From Enhydrobacter sp. (GTDB lineage: Bacteria > Pseudomonadota > Alphaproteobacteria > Reyranellales > Reyranellaceae), in NCBI GenBank assembly GCA_025808875.1, contig CP075528.1:3222473-3286472 (forward strand): a stretch of 64,000 nucleotides of DNA. The letters are read 5' to 3'. Positions 17,294 through 26,175 of this stretch are shown piece after piece. The notes beneath the pieces are model-generated. The model searched no databases, was not told the origin of the DNA, and saw only the letters and a list, made by a program, of their open reading frames with translations. The stretch's first letter is position 1, and each line of letters opens with the position of its first letter. The translations under genes and the position numbers were made by a program.

Positions 17294-18266
17294 AGCCCTC
17301 CACCTTGATGCCGTTCTCCTTCACCACCCTGGACCATAGCTCGGTCTCCGCCTTCACGCGCTCAGCGAAGGCGGCGGGCGTGCTGCCGGTCGGGACCAGG
17401 CCGAGACCGGCAAGCTTGTCCCTCACCCCCACATTTTTGAGGATCTCGAGGCAAAGGCTGTTGAGCCGTTCGACGACGATGACAGGCGCGCCAGCCGGCG
17501 CAACCAGGCCAAAGAACGCCGCGCTCACGAGATCGGGCATGCCGAGTTCGACCACGGTCGGCACCATCGGGCAGATGGGCGAGCGCTCGCGGGCCGCGAG
17601 GCAGATGCCGGTGAGCCGGCCCTGATTCACGTGGTTGCCGGTCGGCAACACGACGTCGACCAGGATCGGCACGTGGCCGGCCAGCACGTCACGGACGGCG
17701 TCCGCCGAACCCTTGTAGCCCACCACGTCCATCTTGAGTTTGGTGCGGGTGCGGAAGAGTTCGCCCCACAAGTGCGGCTGGTTGCCGATACCCGAGCAAG
17801 CGAAGCGCACCCGCGCAGGTTGAGTGTTCACCCAGGCCGCGAACGAAGCAAAGTCCTTGATGGGAAGGTCCTTGTTCACGGCAAGCAGGTCATGGATGTC
17901 GGCCAGCGTCGAGATCATCTGCAGATCCCTCAGCGGTTCGAACGGCTGTTTGAAGCCGAGCGCGACGTTGGTGGCCATCGTCGTGGCGCCGAGCAGCAAA
18001 GTGTGGCCGTCGGGCTTGGCCTTGGCGACGAAGTCCATGGCGATGATGGTGTTGCCGCCCGCCTTGTTCTCCACGATCACCTGCTGGCCGAGCAGGACGG
18101 TCATCTTCTCCGCCACAGTGCGGGCGAGCGCATCGGCCGACCCACCCGGCGCATACGGCACCACGATCTTCACCGGCTGACTCGGCCAAGCCTGGCCCCG
18201 CACCGCCGCCGGCCCGATGATTGTCCACCCGGCCACGCCCGCCAGCACGCCACGACGCTTGAGCAT
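17292..18266 (-). CDS. Bug/TctC-family periplasmic binding protein
   Basis: A 324-residue extracytoplasmic receptor of the tripartite tricarboxylate transporter type. A signal peptide (MLKRRGVLAGVAGWTIIGPA, Ala-rich end) precedes WPSQPVKIVVPYAPGGSADA, the hallmark Bug start. VIVENKAGGNTIIA and PDGHTLLLG follow, and the pocket is formed by carboxylate-binding loops. I chose the ATG at 18266 because AGAAGGAGGG stands right before it; an upstream ATG at 18290 lacks that. No tctA/tctB membrane genes are present here, as is common for orphan Bug proteins. It diverges from an IclR gene, probably its regulator. Confidence 0.9.
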   Translation of the reverse strand: MLKRRGVLAGVAGWTIIGPAAVRGQAWPSQPVKIVVPYAPGGSADALARTVAEKMTVLLGQQVIVENKAGGNTIIAMDFVAKAKPDGHTLLLGATTMATNVALGFKQPFEPLRDLQMISTLADIHDLLAVNKDLPIKDFASFAAWVNTQPARVRFACSGIGNQPHLWGELFRTRTKLKMDVVGYKGSADAVRDVLAGHVPILVDVVLPTGNHVNQGRLTGICLAARERSPICPMVPTVVELGMPDLVSAAFFGLVAPAGAPVIVVERLNSLCLEILKNVGVRDKLAGLGLVPTGSTPAAFAERVKAETELWSRVVKENGIKVEG

Positions 18267-18325
18267 CCTTCCCTCCTTCTTTATGTCCAATAATCAGACG
18301 GTCTATTTCAATTACGACTAATAAA

Positions 18326-18339
18326 TGGACACGAGTCCA
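18326..18339. promoter_or_regulatory. Candidate operator in the tctC-iclR intergenic region
   Basis: TGGACACGAGTCCA is an inverted repeat (TGGAC, 4-base spacer, GTCCA) 22 bases before the iclR ATG, and a third GTCCA copy lies at 18285-18289. The space between the divergent genes (18267-18361) is distinctly A+T-rich compared with its surroundings, as promoters are. Binding by the IclR protein is inference from position only. Confidence 0.3.
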
Positions 18340-18361
18340 GCGAAAGCGTAGTTTTTGCGAA

Positions 18362-19222
18362 ATGGTACCCGCCACGCGGCCCAAGCCGACTTTCCTCCCC
18401 TCGCCCTCCGCTGAAGACGTGCTCGCGGGAAGCAGCGGCGACGCGGCATTCGCCACGACGCTCGCGAAAGGGCTGGTGGTGCTGGAGGCGTTCGACGCCG
18501 GCACGATCATGCTCGGCAACATGGAGCTTTCAGCCCGGACCGGAATCCCCCGGCCGACCGTTGCGCGGCTGACCCACACGCTCGCCGAGCTCGGCTATCT
18601 CCGCTACGACATGAACGTCGCCAAATACCGCCTCGGCGCGCGACCGCTGAGGCTGGTGCGGCCCCTGCTCGCCGGCATGCCTTTCCGCCAGGCCGCGCGT
18701 CCGCTGATGCAAGACCTCGCGGAGAGTGTCCGCGGCACGGTGTCGATCGGTCTGCTCGACGGGACTTCGGCGATCTACGTCGAAACGGCGCGTTCGGGCG
18801 ACGTCGGCCCCCACGTCCCCGACATAGGACTGCCGATCACCGTCGTGAGGACGGCGATGGGGCGCGCCGCCGCCGCACTGCTGCCGGCCGTCGAGCGATC
18901 GCAGCTCGAGCAGCGCATCGCCGAGGACGATGGCGACATGTGGTCCACCTATCGCGACCTCTATCGCAACGGTGTGCGGCAATCGGCCGAACGCGGTTTC
19001 TGCACCTGCCTTGGCGAATACATGCCTGCCATCCACGCCGTCGCCTCGCCCCTCTTCCTGGCGCAAGATCTCAAGCAGGCCTTCGCCATCAATTGCGGCA
19101 TCCCAGCCTTTCGCCTGCAGCCGGGCCAGCTCGAGGCGGAGATTGGCCCGCGCATTCGCGCCCTTGCCACCAGCATCCGCGCTTTCGTCGGCGCCGGCGA
19201 GCCCGTGATCGAGTTCGGCTGA
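18362..19222 (+). CDS. IclR-family transcriptional regulator
   Basis: A 286-residue DNA-binding regulator. The winged helix-turn-helix spans about 30-90 (LAKGLVVLEAF, then TGIPRPTVARLTHTLAELGYL), and the effector-binding IclR domain about 100-275 (SIGLLDGTSAIYVETA, AMGRAAAALLPAVER, and GEYMPAIHAVASPLF with the conserved ligand-pocket region). It is divergent from the TctC-like binding protein and convergent with the MFS permease gene, with 14 bases between stops. Most likely it controls uptake or breakdown of an organic acid sensed by its C-terminal domain. Confidence 0.9.
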   Translation: MVPATRPKPTFLPSPSAEDVLAGSSGDAAFATTLAKGLVVLEAFDAGTIMLGNMELSARTGIPRPTVARLTHTLAELGYLRYDMNVAKYRLGARPLRLVRPLLAGMPFRQAARPLMQDLAESVRGTVSIGLLDGTSAIYVETARSGDVGPHVPDIGLPITVVRTAMGRAAAALLPAVERSQLEQRIAEDDGDMWSTYRDLYRNGVRQSAERGFCTCLGEYMPAIHAVASPLFLAQDLKQAFAINCGIPAFRLQPGQLEAEIGPRIRALATSIRAFVGAGEPVIEFG

Positions 19223-19236
19223 TATCGTTCGAAGGC

Positions 19237-20424
19237 CTATTCCGCCGGCTTCAGTCCCGACATGGCGACCTGACGCTCGCTGGGCAGGAAGGAGATCGCG
19301 AGGACGGTGCACATCGCCACGAAGGCGAGCAAGGCGAGCAGCGTCGGAAAGCCCGCCGCCTTCACGGACGGTCCGATGGCGGCGACGACCAGGGAGCTCA
19401 CGCCGAAGCCGATGGCGAGCCGCATGCCGGTGACGCGGCTGCGCATGCGATCGTCGATGTAGCGCACGATCATGGCGTCGGTGAACGGGATGGCGCCGAA
19501 CACGAACACCATGAAGAGCGTCGTCACGGCGACCAGCGCCCAGCCGTCGACGACGGCGGCCAGCACGAACAGCGGCACCTGGGCGAGCAGGATCGGCAGG
19601 TAGATGGTCTTGAGCGGATATCGGTCGATCAGCGCGCCGACCACGAGCTGGGCGAGCGAGGCGATGGTGAACACGAAGAACAGCACCACGCTCAGCAGCC
19701 AGGGATCGGCCGCCAGCTCGGCAATGCGCGCCTTCAGCATCTCGCCGTTGCCGTTGGTGGTGAAATTGAACACGATCGACCCGGAAATCGCCGCGCAGGT
19801 CATGATGAAGAAGACGCGCGCCATCAAGGCCGGCGGCATGTCGAGCATCTTGGGCTTGCGCTTGGACGGCGCCTCTTCCTCGCGCGGCACGAACAGCGCG
19901 AACAGAACGGCGGCGGCGATGCAAACGATGCCCGGGACGACATAGGCCATCTGCCAGCCGTAGCGCGTCGCCAGCACCACCGAGACGCTGGCGCCGATGG
20001 CGATGCCGAGATTGCCGACCAGGCCGTTGACTCCGATCACGAAGCCCGGCTTGTCGGCCTTCTGCACCAGCATCGGGATGCCGACGGGATGGTAGATCGA
20101 GGCGAACGCGCCCATCAGCGTGAGGGCAAGGCCGATCTGCCAGGCGTTCTGGCAGAGCGCGATCAGCAGGCACGAGGCGCCCATGCCGGCGAAGAACAGG
20201 ATCATCATGACGCGGCGCCCCCACTGGTCGCCGAGCTTGCCCGACACGATCGAGCCGGCGCCGAACATGAACGACGCACCGAAGGCGTAGGGCGTCAGCT
20301 CCTTCCAATCGGCACCCCACACGCCGGCGATCACGCTGACGGTGTAGAGGAAGATCACGAGGACCCAATGGTCCATCGCGTGGCCGAGATTGAGCAGGAG
20401 GGAGGTCGGACTGCTGAGCTTCAT
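19237..20424 (-). CDS. Major facilitator superfamily permease
   Basis: A 395-residue inner-membrane transporter with about twelve hydrophobic helices. The MFS loop 2-3 motif appears as GKLGDQWGRRVMMILF (about 62-77), and a second copy, GALIDRYPLKTIY, follows the central loop at about 195-215 (EEEAPSKRKPKM). The substrate is unknown; closest in feel to the fosmidomycin/YcaD-like exporters. It diverges from an AraC-type regulator with 68 bases between, a common arrangement in which the regulator controls the permease. Confidence 0.88.
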   Translation of the reverse strand: MKLSSPTSLLLNLGHAMDHWVLVIFLYTVSVIAGVWGADWKELTPYAFGASFMFGAGSIVSGKLGDQWGRRVMMILFFAGMGASCLLIALCQNAWQIGLALTLMGAFASIYHPVGIPMLVQKADKPGFVIGVNGLVGNLGIAIGASVSVVLATRYGWQMAYVVPGIVCIAAAVLFALFVPREEEAPSKRKPKMLDMPPALMARVFFIMTCAAISGSIVFNFTTNGNGEMLKARIAELAADPWLLSVVLFFVFTIASLAQLVVGALIDRYPLKTIYLPILLAQVPLFVLAAVVDGWALVAVTTLFMVFVFGAIPFTDAMIVRYIDDRMRSRVTGMRLAIGFGVSSLVVAAIGPSVKAAGFPTLLALLAFVAMCTVLAISFLPSERQVAMSGLKPAE

Positions 20425-20492
20425 GACGCGTTTCCTCGCCCCTGAAGGATAGGCGGGACGGCCTTGGCTGTCTTGCGCTAGAATGCCAAAGA

Positions 20493-21296
20493 ATGTGGCG
20501 AAAGCGCCAAACCTCGGATCGCTCCACCAACCCCGCCGACTATCAGAAGGTGCCGCGGGCGGTGGCGGCCATGCCCAAGGACTTCGCGGCGGGCCATGCG
20601 ATCGCGCCGCACCGACACCGGCGCGCGCAGCTGATCTATGCGACTGCCGGAACGATGCGCATTTCGACCGATGACAGCGTCTGGCTGGTGCCGCCGCAAC
20701 GTGCGCTATGGATGCCGACCGGCGTCGAGCACAGCATTTTCATGCCGGGTGATGTCACGATGCGCACGCTCTATCTGCGGGCGGACGCCGCTGCGGGCAT
20801 GCCCCGGACCTGCCGCGTGCTGCCCATCTCGGCCTTCCTGCGCGAGCTGATCGTGCGCGCCACCGAGCTGCCGATGCACTACGACGAAAGCGGACCGGCC
20901 GGGCACGTCGTCGCGCTCATCGTTTCCGAGCTCGAGCGCGCGCAATCGCTGGCGCTGCACCTGCCGATGCCGCGCGACCCTCGCCTGCGCGGGCTCTGCC
21001 GGGCGCTGCTCGATGCGCCGGGCGATGTCCGCCCCCTCGCGGCATGGGCGCGCACCATCAACACCAGTTCGCGCACCCTTGCCCGACGGTTTCAGAACGA
21101 AACCGGGATGAGCTTCGGTGCCTGGCGCCAGCAGGTACGTGTGCTGGAAGCGATGGGACGCCTTGCAGCCGGCGATGCCGTTACCCAAGTAGCATTCGAT
21201 CTGGGTTACGAGAGCGTCAGCGCCTTCAGCGCCATGTTCCGGCGGGCGTCAGGCACCTCGCCACGCCATCACCAGCCGCGTTCGCACTTGCACTGA
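20493..21296 (+). CDS. AraC-family transcriptional regulator with cupin sensor (NimR-like)
   Basis: A 267-residue regulator. The N-terminal AraC_binding cupin (about 35-115) has HRHRRAQLIYATAGTM and the PPQRALWMPTGVEH signature. The C-terminal double helix-turn-helix (about 165-260) reads SSRTLARRFQNETG for the first recognition helix and VAFDLGYESVSAFSAMFRR for the second, ending GTSPRHH. The arrangement and length match NimR/YdeC-type repressors, which sit next to and control an efflux permease, as here. The exact start is uncertain; the ATG at 20493 has no strong ribosome site, and a later ATG (about residue 27) is possible. Confidence 0.87.
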   Translation: MWRKRQTSDRSTNPADYQKVPRAVAAMPKDFAAGHAIAPHRHRRAQLIYATAGTMRISTDDSVWLVPPQRALWMPTGVEHSIFMPGDVTMRTLYLRADAAAGMPRTCRVLPISAFLRELIVRATELPMHYDESGPAGHVVALIVSELERAQSLALHLPMPRDPRLRGLCRALLDAPGDVRPLAAWARTINTSSRTLARRFQNETGMSFGAWRQQVRVLEAMGRLAAGDAVTQVAFDLGYESVSAFSAMFRRASGTSPRHHQPRSHLH

Positions 21297-21315
21297 CAAA
21301 TCCATGCAGGATTTG
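21297..21315. terminator. Hairpin just after the araC stop codon
   Basis: CAAATCC and GGATTTG form a perfect 7-base stem around a 5-base loop, starting at the base after the TGA of the AraC gene. A second small repeat, TGGATTTATCCA, follows within a few bases. There is no run of T after the stem, so it is at best a weak intrinsic terminator or a message-stabilising hairpin; an operator role cannot be excluded. Confidence 0.35.
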
Positions 21316-21463
21316 TGGATTTATCCATATTCTGCAACCGGTTAGCGCACAGAAACCTTGACGTAACGGGTGTTAATCTCCCCAATTCCCACGCCATTTG
21401 CGGTAGTCTGAACCGTCGTTTACACCAGATCGGCCGCTGCGGAGGCAGCCCTCGGAGTTTGTT

Positions 21464-23275
21464 TTGAAGCCGACCGACATCGTCAATCCGGATTACTTCC
21501 ACAAAGTCGTCGATTGCCAGTGGGCGTGCCCCGCCCACACCCCGGTGCCCGAATACATCCGGTTGATCGCACACGGACGCTACTCCGACGCCTACATGAT
21601 CAACTGGAAGTCCAACGTCTTCCCGGGGATCCTCGGCCGCACCTGCGATCGCCCGTGCGAGCCGGCCTGCCGACGCTCCCGCGTCGAGGACGAGACGCTG
21701 GTCAAGGGCAAGAAGGAGCCCGTTGCCATCTGCCGCCTCAAGCGCGTCGCCGCCGACTACAAGGACGACGACATCCAGGCTCGCATGCCCAAGGCGCCGA
21801 AGAAGAACGGCAAGCGGGTGGCCTGCATCGGCGGTGGCCCCGCCTCGCTCACCGTCGCGCGCGACCTTGCGGTGCTCGGCTACGAGATCGTCATCTACGA
21901 CCAAGATCCCAAGCTCGGCGGCTTCATCCGCACGCAGATCCCGCATTTCCGCCTGCCCGAGTCGGTGATCGACGAGGAAGTCGGCTACATCACCGGCATC
22001 GGCAACATCGAGTTCCGCCAGCAGAAGATCGACTCGCTCAAGCAGGTATTGGCCGAAAACCACGACGCCGTGTTCGTCGGCTGCGGCGCGCCGCGTGGGC
22101 GCGAGCTCGACGTGCCGGGTCGCGCGGAAGCGGCCGCCAACATCCATATCGGCATCGACTGGCTCTCCTCCGTGTCGTTCGGCCATACCACCAAGGTCGG
22201 CAGGAAGGTGATCGTGCTGGGCGGCGGCAACACGGCGATGGATTGCTGCCGCACGGCCCGCCGCCTCGGCGGCGAGGACGTCAAAGTCATCGTGCGGTCG
22301 GGCTTCGACGAGATGAAGGCGTCTCCCTGGGAGAAGGAAGACGCGATGGGCGAGGACATCCCGATCCTCAACATGCTCGTGCCGAAGGAAGTGAAGCACG
22401 ACAACGGCAGGATCAAAGGCGTGCTGTTCGAGAAAGTTGTCGCCAAGTACGACGACAAGGGCCGCCGCTCCCTGGTGCCGTCGGGCGAGCCCGACGAGTT
22501 CCACGAGTGCGACGACGTCCTGGTGGCGATCGGCCAGGAGAACGCCTTCCCGTGGATCGAGAAGGACGCCGGCATCGAGTTCGACAGGTGGGGTCTTCCG
22601 CAGCTCGACGAGAAGACGCTGCAAAGCACCAACAAGAAGGTGTTCTTCGGCGGCGATGCGGCGTTCGGCCCCAAGAACATCATCTGGGCGGCGGCGCATG
22701 GGCACGACGCGGCGATCTCGATTCACAAGATGCTGACCGGCGAGAACCCGGAGGAGCGGCCGGCGCCGGGCGTCAACATCGTCAGCCAGAAGATGGGCAT
22801 CCACGAGTGGAGCTACGACAACGCGCCCACCATCGACCATCGCTTCAAGGTCCCGCATCGCGCCAAGCAGGAGGCGCTGAAGGACATCATGGCGGAGGTC
22901 GAGCTCGGCTTCGATCCACAGCTCGCCTACAAGGAAGCACAGCGCTGCCTGAACTGCGACGTCCAGACGGTGTTCACGGGCAATCTCTGCATCGAATGCG
23001 ATGCCTGCGTCGACATCTGCCCGATGGACTGCATCACCTTCACTGAGAACGGTGAGGAGAAGGAACTGCGCGCACGGCTCAGCGCGCCGGCGATCAATCC
23101 GACGCAGGACCTCTACATCGGCAACGACCTCAAGACCGGCCGCGTCATGATCAAGGACGAGGACGTCTGCCTTCACTGCGGGCTGTGCGCAGAGCGCTGC
23201 CCGACGGGCGCGTGGGACATGCGCAAGTACTACATGGAAATGACTCACGCGGAGCACGCATGCCGCAAGCAATAG
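21464..23275 (+). CDS. GltD-like FAD oxidoreductase fused to an 8Fe ferredoxin domain
   Basis: A 603-residue electron-transfer subunit. The N-terminal Fe-S domain carries C18, C22, C61, C65 and C69 (CQWACPAH and CDRPCEPAC). The FAD site is CIGGGPASLTVARDLAVLGY (about 121-140), the NAD(P)H site VIVLGGGNTAMD (about 250). Two [4Fe-4S] motifs follow: C509-C512-C515-C519 in CIECDACVDICPMDC, and C569-C572-C575-C579 in CLHCGLCAERCP. It resembles glutamate-synthase small subunits extended by ferredoxin. Start is a TTG at 21464 with GGAG 6 bases upstream. The end overlaps korA by 16 bases, so it most likely links NAD(P)H to the KorAB enzyme. Confidence 0.85.
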   Translation: MKPTDIVNPDYFHKVVDCQWACPAHTPVPEYIRLIAHGRYSDAYMINWKSNVFPGILGRTCDRPCEPACRRSRVEDETLVKGKKEPVAICRLKRVAADYKDDDIQARMPKAPKKNGKRVACIGGGPASLTVARDLAVLGYEIVIYDQDPKLGGFIRTQIPHFRLPESVIDEEVGYITGIGNIEFRQQKIDSLKQVLAENHDAVFVGCGAPRGRELDVPGRAEAAANIHIGIDWLSSVSFGHTTKVGRKVIVLGGGNTAMDCCRTARRLGGEDVKVIVRSGFDEMKASPWEKEDAMGEDIPILNMLVPKEVKHDNGRIKGVLFEKVVAKYDDKGRRSLVPSGEPDEFHECDDVLVAIGQENAFPWIEKDAGIEFDRWGLPQLDEKTLQSTNKKVFFGGDAAFGPKNIIWAAAHGHDAAISIHKMLTGENPEERPAPGVNIVSQKMGIHEWSYDNAPTIDHRFKVPHRAKQEALKDIMAEVELGFDPQLAYKEAQRCLNCDVQTVFTGNLCIECDACVDICPMDCITFTENGEEKELRARLSAPAINPTQDLYIGNDLKTGRVMIKDEDVCLHCGLCAERCPTGAWDMRKYYMEMTHAEHACRKQ

Positions 23276-25104
23276 CCGCCGTTAACGACTTCGTCGTCAA
23301 GTTCGCCAACGTCAACGGTTCCGGCTCGGCGAGCGCCAACGAGCTGTTCGCGCGCTCCATCCTGCGCATGGGCGTTCCCGTCAGCCCGCGCAACATCTTC
23401 CCCTCCAACATTCAGGGCCTGCCGACCTGGTACGAGGTGCGGGTCACCGAGAAGGGCTATCTCGGCCGGCGCGGCGGCGTCGACATGATGGTCGCGATGA
23501 ATCCGCAGACCTGGGGCGAGGACGTCAGGGAGATCGAGCCCGGCGGCTACCTGTTCTACGATTCAACCAAGCCGATGCCGTCCTCTATGTTCCGCGAAGA
23601 CATCAATGTGATCGGCGTGCCGCTGACGGCGGTCACCAACGCCACCTACAGCGATGCACGACAGCGTCAGCTGTTCAAGAACATCATCTATGTCGGCGCA
23701 CTGTCGGTTCTGCTCGACATCGACCCCGAGGAGATCAAGCGGCTGTTCGGCGAGCAGTTCAAGGGCAAGGAGAAACTGCTCGACTCCAATGTCAAGGCGC
23801 TGAACCTCGGCCGCGATTGGGCGACGCAACACCTCGACGTCGGCGCGGTGAAGCTGAAGGTCCGCCGCGCCGACAATGTCGGCAAGCGCATCTTCGTCGA
23901 GGGCAACAACGCCGCGGCGCTCGGCGCCGTCTACGGCGGCGCCACGGTGTGCGCCTGGTATCCGATCACACCCTCTTCCTCGCTCGCCGAGGCCTTCATG
24001 GCGCACTGCAAGCGCCTGCGCCACGACAAGGCGACGGGCAAGGCCAAGTACGCCATCGTCCAGGCCGAGGACGAGCTCGCATCGATCGGCATGGTGATCG
24101 GCGCGGCCTGGAACGGCGCGCGCGCGTTCACGAGCACGTCGGGCCCCGGCATATCGCTGATGACCGAGTTCATCGGGCTGGCGTCCTTCGCCGAGGTGCC
24201 GGCCGTCATCGTCAACGTGCAGCGCGGCGGTCCCTCGACGGGCATGCCGACCCGAACGCAACAGTCGGATCTGCTGAGTTGCGCCTACGCCTCCAACGGC
24301 GACACCAAGCACGTCCTGCTGTTCCCCGAGGATCCCAAGGAGTGCTTCGACTTCACCGCCGAGGCGCTCGACCTCGCCGACCGGCTGCAAACCCCGGTGT
24401 TCGTGATGACCGACCTCGACATCGGCATGAACCACCGGCTTTGCCATCCGTTCGAATGGGACGACAAGCGAGACCTCGATCGCGGCAAGGTGATGACCGC
24501 CGAGGAGTTGCAGGCCGGCAAGAACTTCGGCCGCTACCTCGATGTCGACGGCGACGGCATTCCCTATCGCACCTACCCCGGCACCCATCCGACAAAGGGC
24601 TCGTATTTCACCCGCGGCACGACCAAGGACGAATACGCGCGCTACTCGGAGGAAGGCGCCGTCTATGTGCGCAACATGGAGCGGCTGCAGAAGAAATTCA
24701 TGACCGCCGCCAGGATCGCGCCGCAGCCCGTGCGCTATTCGTCGCCCAAGGCGACGCGCCACGGCGTGATCTACTTCGGCTCGACCAGCCCGGCGATGGC
24801 GGAGGCACTCGACCACCTCGAGGAAGGCGGCAACCACGTCAACGCCCTGCGGGTGCGTGCCTTTCCCTTCGCCCAGTCGGTCGAGGATTTCATCCACGAG
24901 CACGACAAGGTGTTCATCGTCGAGCAGAATCGCGATGCCCAGCTGCGCACCATGATCCTGAGCGAGTTCACGCTCGACGCCCGCAAGCTGATCCCCGTGC
25001 TGCACTACGACGGCACGCCTATCACCGCGCGCTTCATCGCCGCCGATATCGCCAAGAAACTCGCCCAGCTCAAGGTCGTTCCGTTCGAGAAGGCCGCGTC
25101 ATGA
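23260..25104 (+). CDS. korA: 2-oxoacid:ferredoxin oxidoreductase, fused gamma-alpha subunit (KorA)
   Basis: A 614-residue subunit with an N-terminal gamma domain (about 1-200: VNGSGSASANELFARSILRM, GGVDMMVAMNP) and an alpha pyrimidine-binding domain (about 215-480: EGNNAAALGAVYGG, YPITPSSSLAEAF, TSGPGISLMTEFIGLA, QRGGPSTGMPTRTQQSDLL), then domain II to the end. Gamma-alpha fusions are typical of KGOR/IOR-type enzymes. Together with KorB it interconverts a 2-oxoacid and acyl-CoA plus CO2 using ferredoxin. I chose the ATG at 23260 because GGAG lies upstream and the gamma domain begins there. Its stop overlaps korB (ATGA). Confidence 0.9.
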   Translation: MPQAIAAVNDFVVKFANVNGSGSASANELFARSILRMGVPVSPRNIFPSNIQGLPTWYEVRVTEKGYLGRRGGVDMMVAMNPQTWGEDVREIEPGGYLFYDSTKPMPSSMFREDINVIGVPLTAVTNATYSDARQRQLFKNIIYVGALSVLLDIDPEEIKRLFGEQFKGKEKLLDSNVKALNLGRDWATQHLDVGAVKLKVRRADNVGKRIFVEGNNAAALGAVYGGATVCAWYPITPSSSLAEAFMAHCKRLRHDKATGKAKYAIVQAEDELASIGMVIGAAWNGARAFTSTSGPGISLMTEFIGLASFAEVPAVIVNVQRGGPSTGMPTRTQQSDLLSCAYASNGDTKHVLLFPEDPKECFDFTAEALDLADRLQTPVFVMTDLDIGMNHRLCHPFEWDDKRDLDRGKVMTAEELQAGKNFGRYLDVDGDGIPYRTYPGTHPTKGSYFTRGTTKDEYARYSEEGAVYVRNMERLQKKFMTAARIAPQPVRYSSPKATRHGVIYFGSTSPAMAEALDHLEEGGNHVNALRVRAFPFAQSVEDFIHEHDKVFIVEQNRDAQLRTMILSEFTLDARKLIPVLHYDGTPITARFIAADIAKKLAQLKVVPFEKAAS

Positions 25105-26156
25105 CCTACATCGCCAAGCCCAAGCTCCACCATCCGTCTCTGGTCAAGAACAAGGCCGGCTACACTCGCCGCGACTACGAAGGCGCCGTGTCGACCCTGT
25201 GCGCCGGCTGCGGCCACGATTCGATCAGCGCCGCCATCATCCAGGCCTGCTACGAGCTCGATATCCTGCCGCACCAGGTGGCCAAGCTGTCGGGCATCGG
25301 CTGCTCATCGAAGGCACCGACCTACTTCGTCGGCGCCAGCCACGGCTTCAACACCGTGCACGGCCGCATGCCGTCGGTGATGACCGGCGCCAATCTCGCC
25401 AACAAGGACCTGATCTACATGGGCGTGTCGGGCGACGGCGACTCGGCGTCGATCGGGCTCGGCCAGTTCGCCCACGTCATGCGCCGCGGCGTGAACATGA
25501 CCTACATCGTCATGAACAACGGCGTCTACGGCCTCACCAAGGGTCAGTTCTCGGCCACCGCCGACAAGGGCTCGATCAGCAAGAAGGGCGTCGCCAACTC
25601 CGACGAGTCGATCGACATGGTGTCTCTCGCCATCCTGATGGGCGCGACCTTCGTCGGCCGGTCGTTCTCGGGCGACAAGCACCAGCTCGTGCCGCTCATC
25701 AAGGCGGCGATGGCGCACAAGGGCGCCGCTTTCCTCGACGTCATCAGCCCCTGCGTCGCCTTCAACAACCATGCCGGCTCGACCAAGAGCTACGACTACG
25801 TGCGAGAGCACAACGAGGCGCTGAACCGCATCGACTTCATCGAGGGCCGCGAGGAAATCACGGCCTCCTACGAGCCGGGCACGGTGACGACGGTGCAGCA
25901 GCACGACGGTTCGCTGCTGCGCCTGCGCAAGCTCGGCGAGGAGTACGATCCGTCCGACAAGATCGCCGCCATGCAGCGCGTGCAGGAGGGTCTGGCGGCC
26001 GGCGAGGTCGTGACCGGCCTGCTCTATCTCGATGCCGCGCCCAAGGATCTGCACTCGAACCTGAACACGGTCGACGTCCCGCTCAACCGGTTGAAGACGG
26101 CGGATCTCTGCCCCGGCTCGGCGACGCTCGACCGGATCAACGCCGGCCTGCGCTAG
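25101..26156 (+). CDS. korB: 2-oxoacid:ferredoxin oxidoreductase, beta subunit (KorB)
   Basis: Thiamine-diphosphate-binding subunit of 351 residues. CAGCGHDSISAAI (about 34-46) and the GIGCSSKAP motif contribute Fe-S/TPP contacts. The TPP/Mg motif is GDGDSASIGLGQF, closing with MNNGVYGLTKGQFSAT. The C-terminal region (about 270-351) is typical of KorB. The start ATG lies inside the korA stop. The substrate (2-oxoglutarate, pyruvate, or branched-chain/aryl oxoacid) cannot be decided from sequence; the KorAB class most often acts on 2-oxoglutarate. Confidence 0.92.
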   Translation: MTYIAKPKLHHPSLVKNKAGYTRRDYEGAVSTLCAGCGHDSISAAIIQACYELDILPHQVAKLSGIGCSSKAPTYFVGASHGFNTVHGRMPSVMTGANLANKDLIYMGVSGDGDSASIGLGQFAHVMRRGVNMTYIVMNNGVYGLTKGQFSATADKGSISKKGVANSDESIDMVSLAILMGATFVGRSFSGDKHQLVPLIKAAMAHKGAAFLDVISPCVAFNNHAGSTKSYDYVREHNEALNRIDFIEGREEITASYEPGTVTTVQQHDGSLLRLRKLGEEYDPSDKIAAMQRVQEGLAAGEVVTGLLYLDAAPKDLHSNLNTVDVPLNRLKTADLCPGSATLDRINAGLR

Positions 26157-26175
26157 GCGGCCGACGCGCGGCGCC

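Noticed and set aside
21316..21463. Sigma-70 promoter ahead of the KOR operon (TTGCGG near 21398 with TTACAC near 21420).
   Set aside because: Both hexamers are weak matches with 16-base spacing, and several equal matches occur nearby, so I did not list it as a feature.
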